Below, in pieces: positions 55,748-58,600 of a stretch of 58,600 bases of DNA (its first letter is position 1; each line of letters starts with the position of its first letter). The stretch covers positions 1 through 58,600 of the forward strand of contig QBZG01000007.1 in assembly GCA_003282435.1 (NCBI GenBank), written 5' to 3'. Source of the stretch: SAR116 cluster bacterium AG-335-B03. GTDB lineage: Bacteria > Pseudomonadota > Alphaproteobacteria > Puniceispirillales > Marisalimonadaceae. The notes under the pieces are model-generated. The model searched no databases and had not been told where the DNA came from. It saw nothing but the letters and a program-made list of their open reading frames with translations. The translations under genes and the position numbers were made by a program.

Positions 55748-56116
55748 ATGCAATCGATTGAAACATGGATAGTTAAAATTAATTCTAATAAACGATTAAT
55801 TGAAAAAGGTCGTTGGGTAAATTTAACTTTTACCTTTGGTATTGGACAAAATGATTATTTACTTGAAATTATTGAAGGTAAAGTTATCTCCACAACTAAA
55901 AGAACAATTTTAACTAGGAGTGGAACTTTTAAAATTCATGGGGAAAAAATTGTTTGGGAAAAGCATTGGCTTAATATTCCTCCAAGAGATTATCACGATA
56001 TTTTTGCTATGCTTGCCAAAAAATTAATTATTATAGACGGCGATTTGACCCCATTTATGCAAAACCTTCAATATTTTAAAGATCTTATTGCATCAAATAG
56101 ACAGTCTATAAAGTAG
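55748..56116 (+). CDS. Unknown 122-aa protein coupled to a hydrolase
   Basis: Soluble protein of 122 aa that I cannot name. It has a beta-rich N-terminal half (WVNLTFTFGIGQNDYLLEIIEG) and a charged, aromatic stretch (EKHWLNIPPRDYHDIFAMLAKKLIIIDGDLTPFMQNLQYFKDL) that looks conserved, recalling the SCP2-like sterol carrier pattern but too weak to claim. It is 7 nt upstream of the Ser hydrolase, so the two are surely one unit and may work together. No signal peptide or span is seen. Confidence 0.75.
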   Translation: MQSIETWIVKINSNKRLIEKGRWVNLTFTFGIGQNDYLLEIIEGKVISTTKRTILTRSGTFKIHGEKIVWEKHWLNIPPRDYHDIFAMLAKKLIIIDGDLTPFMQNLQYFKDLIASNRQSIK

Positions 56117-56123
56117 GTTAACT

Positions 56124-56978
56124 ATGAAAAGTATTAATATAGAATTTGAAGATATAATTGGCAGATACTTAAATATAAATGTGGATAACACAAATTACAG
56201 AATTTATGTTGAAGAAGCAGGTCAAGGTATTCCTTTACTATGTCTTCATACAGCAGGATCAGACGGGCGTCAGTTTCGTCATATTTTAAATGATCAAAAA
56301 ATAACTAAAAATTTTAGAGTTATTGCTTTTGATCTTCCTTGGCATGGAAAATCTAATCCTCCAGAAGATTACGAATTAAAGGATTATAAATTAACTACAA
56401 GTCTATATAAAAAAATTATAATGTCTTTTTGTGAAAATTATAAATTAAATGAACCTGTTATTATGGGCTGTTCCATGGGAGGAAGAGTTGTTTTACATCT
56501 TGCCTTAGAACAAAGTAATTATTTTAAAGCTGTCATTGCCCTTGAAGGTTCAGATAAACTAGAACCCTACTACGATTTGGACTGGTTATATAGACCTGAT
56601 ATTCATGGTGGATTAATTCAATCTGCATTTGTTTCATCTCAAATAGCTCCTCAAAGTCCTGATAAATTTAGACACGAGACATTATGGCATTATATGCAAG
56701 GAGGCCCTGGGATTTTTAAAGGAGATCTTTACTTTTATTGGCATGACGGCGATTTTGATGATCGCTCAGGTTTGATAGATACCTCAAAATGTCCTGTATA
56801 TTTATTATCTGGTGAATACGATTGTTCTTGTACTCCTGAAAGAACTTTAGCAACAGCAAGCAGAATTAAAGGAGCTAAAGCGACCATAATTCCTGGCATA
56901 GGACATTTTCCAATGTCAGAAAACCCAGAATTATTTAAATCTTATATTTATCCAATTTTAGATGAAATTTTAAAATAA
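56124..56978 (+). CDS. Alpha/beta hydrolase (Ser nucleophile)
   Basis: Hydrolase of 284 aa. The nucleophile Ser117 lies in MGCSMGGRVVLHLALEQ, the acid in LLSGEYDCSCTPERT and His in IPGIGHFPMSENPELF. The segment LCLHTAGSDGRQFRHILND has His-Thr where many have His-Gly. YDLDWLYRPDIHGGLIQ and HYMQGGPGIFKGDLYFYWHDG are long, tidy motifs that suggest a defined substrate family. It is coupled to the unknown 122-aa gene and converges on the SDR gene. Substrate not known. Confidence 0.85.
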   Translation: MKSINIEFEDIIGRYLNINVDNTNYRIYVEEAGQGIPLLCLHTAGSDGRQFRHILNDQKITKNFRVIAFDLPWHGKSNPPEDYELKDYKLTTSLYKKIIMSFCENYKLNEPVIMGCSMGGRVVLHLALEQSNYFKAVIALEGSDKLEPYYDLDWLYRPDIHGGLIQSAFVSSQIAPQSPDKFRHETLWHYMQGGPGIFKGDLYFYWHDGDFDDRSGLIDTSKCPVYLLSGEYDCSCTPERTLATASRIKGAKATIIPGIGHFPMSENPELFKSYIYPILDEILK

Positions 56979-56980
56979 TT

Positions 56981-57757
56981 CTAACCGGCCTTTTCAATAT
57001 TTCCACAAACACTTACAGCCTGACCAGATATATTCTTCCCTAACGGACTACACAAAAAATGCGCTTGTTCAGCTAAATCATGATGTGTAACAAACCTGTT
57101 AAGAGACGCACCCGACAAAATTTCATCTTTCATATCATCAAAAGAAATATTTTTAACTTTGGCTTTTGCTTCTATTACTCGATTTTGTCTTTCACCCTCC
57201 ACAATCCCAGGCAAAAGAGCATTAGCCCTAATACCCCTAGGGCCCAATTCAATAGCTAAGCTTTTAACCATCCCTATCACAGCCCACTTTGTTGCTGCAT
57301 AAGGCAACCGGTATGCAAAACCAACTCTTCCTGCAACTGATGAAACTGAAAGGATAGATCCTTCATCATTCATACGAGGAACAATTAATCTCATAGTTTC
57401 AAAATGACTAGTTATATTTACTTGAAGACACTCTTGCCATCCACCCAAAGTTTGATCGCCTACCCCAGCAGTCTCACCAGCTATTCCTGCATTGTTAACT
57501 ATTATGTCAACTTCTTTTAAATAATCAAAACCTGCCTCAACCATAGATGCAATTAATTGTGTTTGCCTTAAGTCACATAGCATTGCTTTAATATTATCAT
57601 CAACATCGTTGACTTTATTGACTGCATCTTCATTGATATCGCAGACAAATACTTTCGCACCAGCCTTATCAAATCTTTTAGCTATTGCATATCCTATCCC
57701 GTCAGCACCAGCAGTTATTAATGCCTTCTTGCCTTCAAGCAGTCTTTCATAGTTCAT
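56981..57757 (-). CDS. Short-chain dehydrogenase/reductase
   Basis: NAD(P)-dependent oxidoreductase of 258 aa. The nucleotide motif TAGADGIGYAIA replaces the first Gly of TGxxxGIG by Ala; VCDIN after it suggests NAD. Other SDR parts are IIVNNAGIAGE, the catalytic Ser region SVSSVAGRVG and Tyr-Lys in LPYAATKWAVIG. It lies 11 nt after the BKACE gene on the same strand. The pair suggests oxidation of a beta-hydroxy acid to a beta-keto acid that BKACE then cleaves with acetyl-CoA. Confidence 0.87.
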   Translation of the reverse strand: MNYERLLEGKKALITAGADGIGYAIAKRFDKAGAKVFVCDINEDAVNKVNDVDDNIKAMLCDLRQTQLIASMVEAGFDYLKEVDIIVNNAGIAGETAGVGDQTLGGWQECLQVNITSHFETMRLIVPRMNDEGSILSVSSVAGRVGFAYRLPYAATKWAVIGMVKSLAIELGPRGIRANALLPGIVEGERQNRVIEAKAKVKNISFDDMKDEILSGASLNRFVTHHDLAEQAHFLCSPLGKNISGQAVSVCGNIEKAG

Positions 57758-57768
57758 ATTTTTACTTT

Positions 57769-58600
57769 CTAATTAATGTTAGTTTTATCCTTACCTTTAA
57801 GTCCTAACATTTCTCTTGCTTCATCTGAGGTAGCAACTTCTAACGAGAGACCTTCAAGTATATCTCTAACTCTCTTAACTTGATCTGCATTTGTTTTTGC
57901 AAGGTTACCTGGCCCGTCCCATAAAGAATCTTCAAGACCAACACGAACGTGCGAGCCCAGTGAAGCACCTGTTGCATTCATCTTCATTTGAGTTGCACCA
58001 GCGCCTACAACAGACCACTCATAACCTACATCGCCAAAGAGCTTATCTGCAGTTTTCTTCATATGTAATAAATTATCTACATCTGAGCCTATTCCACCCA
58101 TTATACCCATTACAAATTGAATAAAGTAAGGCCCTTTCAGCATCCCTTCTCTATGGAAATGATGTAAATTATACAAATGACCAACATCATAACATTCAAA
58201 CTCAAACCTAGTGCCATTTTCATAACCAAGTGTCATAATATTTTCTATATCTTCAAACGTATTTTTAAAAAGTGAATGCTTACTTCTTTCAAGCATTTCT
58301 GTTTCCCATTTATGTTTAAATTGATTATGTCTTTTAAGCATTGGAAAAAGACCAAAATTCATTGATCCCATATTTAATGAAGCAAGCTCTGGTTTAAAGT
58401 GCATAGCCGGTTTCATTCTTTCCTCCACAGTCATCTGTGGACCTCCACCAGTTGTTATGTTTATAACAGCATCACACGAGCTTTGTATAGTTGGAAGAAA
58501 CTTTTGAAACTCATCAGGGTCTTGGGTTGGATGTCCGTCAACCTCATCCCTTGCGTGAAGATGAAGAACAGCTGCGCCCGCTTCATGAGCTGCCAAAGAA
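57769..58600 (-). CDS. Beta-keto acid cleavage enzyme (BKACE, DUF849), 5' end beyond right edge
   Basis: Zinc-dependent TIM-barrel enzyme that cleaves a beta-keto acid with acetyl-CoA (for example 3-keto-5-aminohexanoate or dehydrocarnitine), giving an acyl-CoA and acetoacetate. The metal histidines lie in AAVLHLHARDEVDGHPTQDP (HLH); other features are INITTGGGPQMTVEERM, SLNMGSMNFG, ECYDVGHLYNLHHFHREG and SHVRVGLEDSLWDGPGNLAKTNADQVKRV. About 277 residues remain; the first 30 or so are outside the window, so the TTG near 58596 is internal. The exact substrate class cannot be read from the sequence. Confidence 0.9.
   Translation of the reverse strand, partial: SLAAHEAGAAVLHLHARDEVDGHPTQDPDEFQKFLPTIQSSCDAVINITTGGGPQMTVEERMKPAMHFKPELASLNMGSMNFGLFPMLKRHNQFKHKWETEMLERSKHSLFKNTFEDIENIMTLGYENGTRFEFECYDVGHLYNLHHFHREGMLKGPYFIQFVMGIMGGIGSDVDNLLHMKKTADKLFGDVGYEWSVVGAGATQMKMNATGASLGSHVRVGLEDSLWDGPGNLAKTNADQVKRVRDILEGLSLEVATSDEAREMLGLKGKDKTNIN

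Overview
The window is strongly AT-rich, densely packed chromosomal DNA of a free-living bacterium, most likely a streamlined marine alphaproteobacterium. Several gene neighbourhoods point there: yqeY-dnaG divergent from carAB; uvrC-pgsA-moaD-moaE; UbiK-YbjN-proC-COQ9-like; NUDIX-DUF6111-cca; TauE/SafE-TIGR02186-UspA; and a three-gene petABC bc1 operon. AT-rich lineages such as HIMB59/AEGEAN-169 or relatives of SAR11 would fit, but the exact clade cannot be fixed from this sequence alone. The standard genetic code is used. I saw no rRNA, tRNA, insertion sequence, prophage, integron or CRISPR array. No stretch of 300 bases lacks a gene; the longest gap is the 233 bp between yqeY and carA. Many neighbouring genes overlap by 1-30 nt.

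Bases 1-45,700 are mostly housekeeping. In order: replication primase (dnaG, cut by the left edge); carbamoyl-phosphate synthesis (carAB); transcript cleavage factor greA; a first Lrp/AsnC regulator; an aspC-msrP-selO operon (aminotransferase, periplasmic methionine sulfoxide reductase, AMPylase); nucleotide excision repair (uvrB, uvrC); pgsA; molybdopterin synthase (moaD, moaE); ilvE; an OmpR/EnvZ-type two-component pair; a ubiquinone/proline group; lgt and pgeF; prs; the rplY-pth-ychF-dienelactone hydrolase run; cytochrome bc1 (petABC); hemF-cca-DUF6111-NUDIX; a TauE/SafE exporter set; a secreted cyclophilin; pyruvate kinase; a GST; a thiolase; molybdate transporter genes modBC without modA; and yajQ.

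Bases 45,700-58,600 look accessory and catabolic. The core is a seven-gene minus-strand operon read from 52,929 down to 45,735. It holds a homodimeric-type 2-oxoacid dehydrogenase E1, an isocitrate lyase/PEP mutase-family lyase, a zinc alcohol dehydrogenase, a cobalt-type nitrile hydratase (alpha, beta, activator) and a second zinc alcohol dehydrogenase. It is divergent from a second Lrp/AsnC gene, and a 13-bp palindrome overlaps that regulator's promoter. Beyond it lie an Asp-nucleophile alpha/beta hydrolase, a PLP aminotransferase, an unknown 122-aa protein coupled to a Ser hydrolase, an SDR dehydrogenase and a beta-keto acid cleavage enzyme (BKACE) cut by the right edge. No amidase is present to use the amide a nitrile hydratase would make. 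I could not find a described pathway matching this gene set, so it is the best candidate for an undescribed system here.

Molybdenum recurs: moaDE make the cofactor, modBC would import molybdate, and MsrP uses the cofactor. Both Lrp/AsnC regulators share almost the same recognition helix, and both sit beside a palindrome of the same design.
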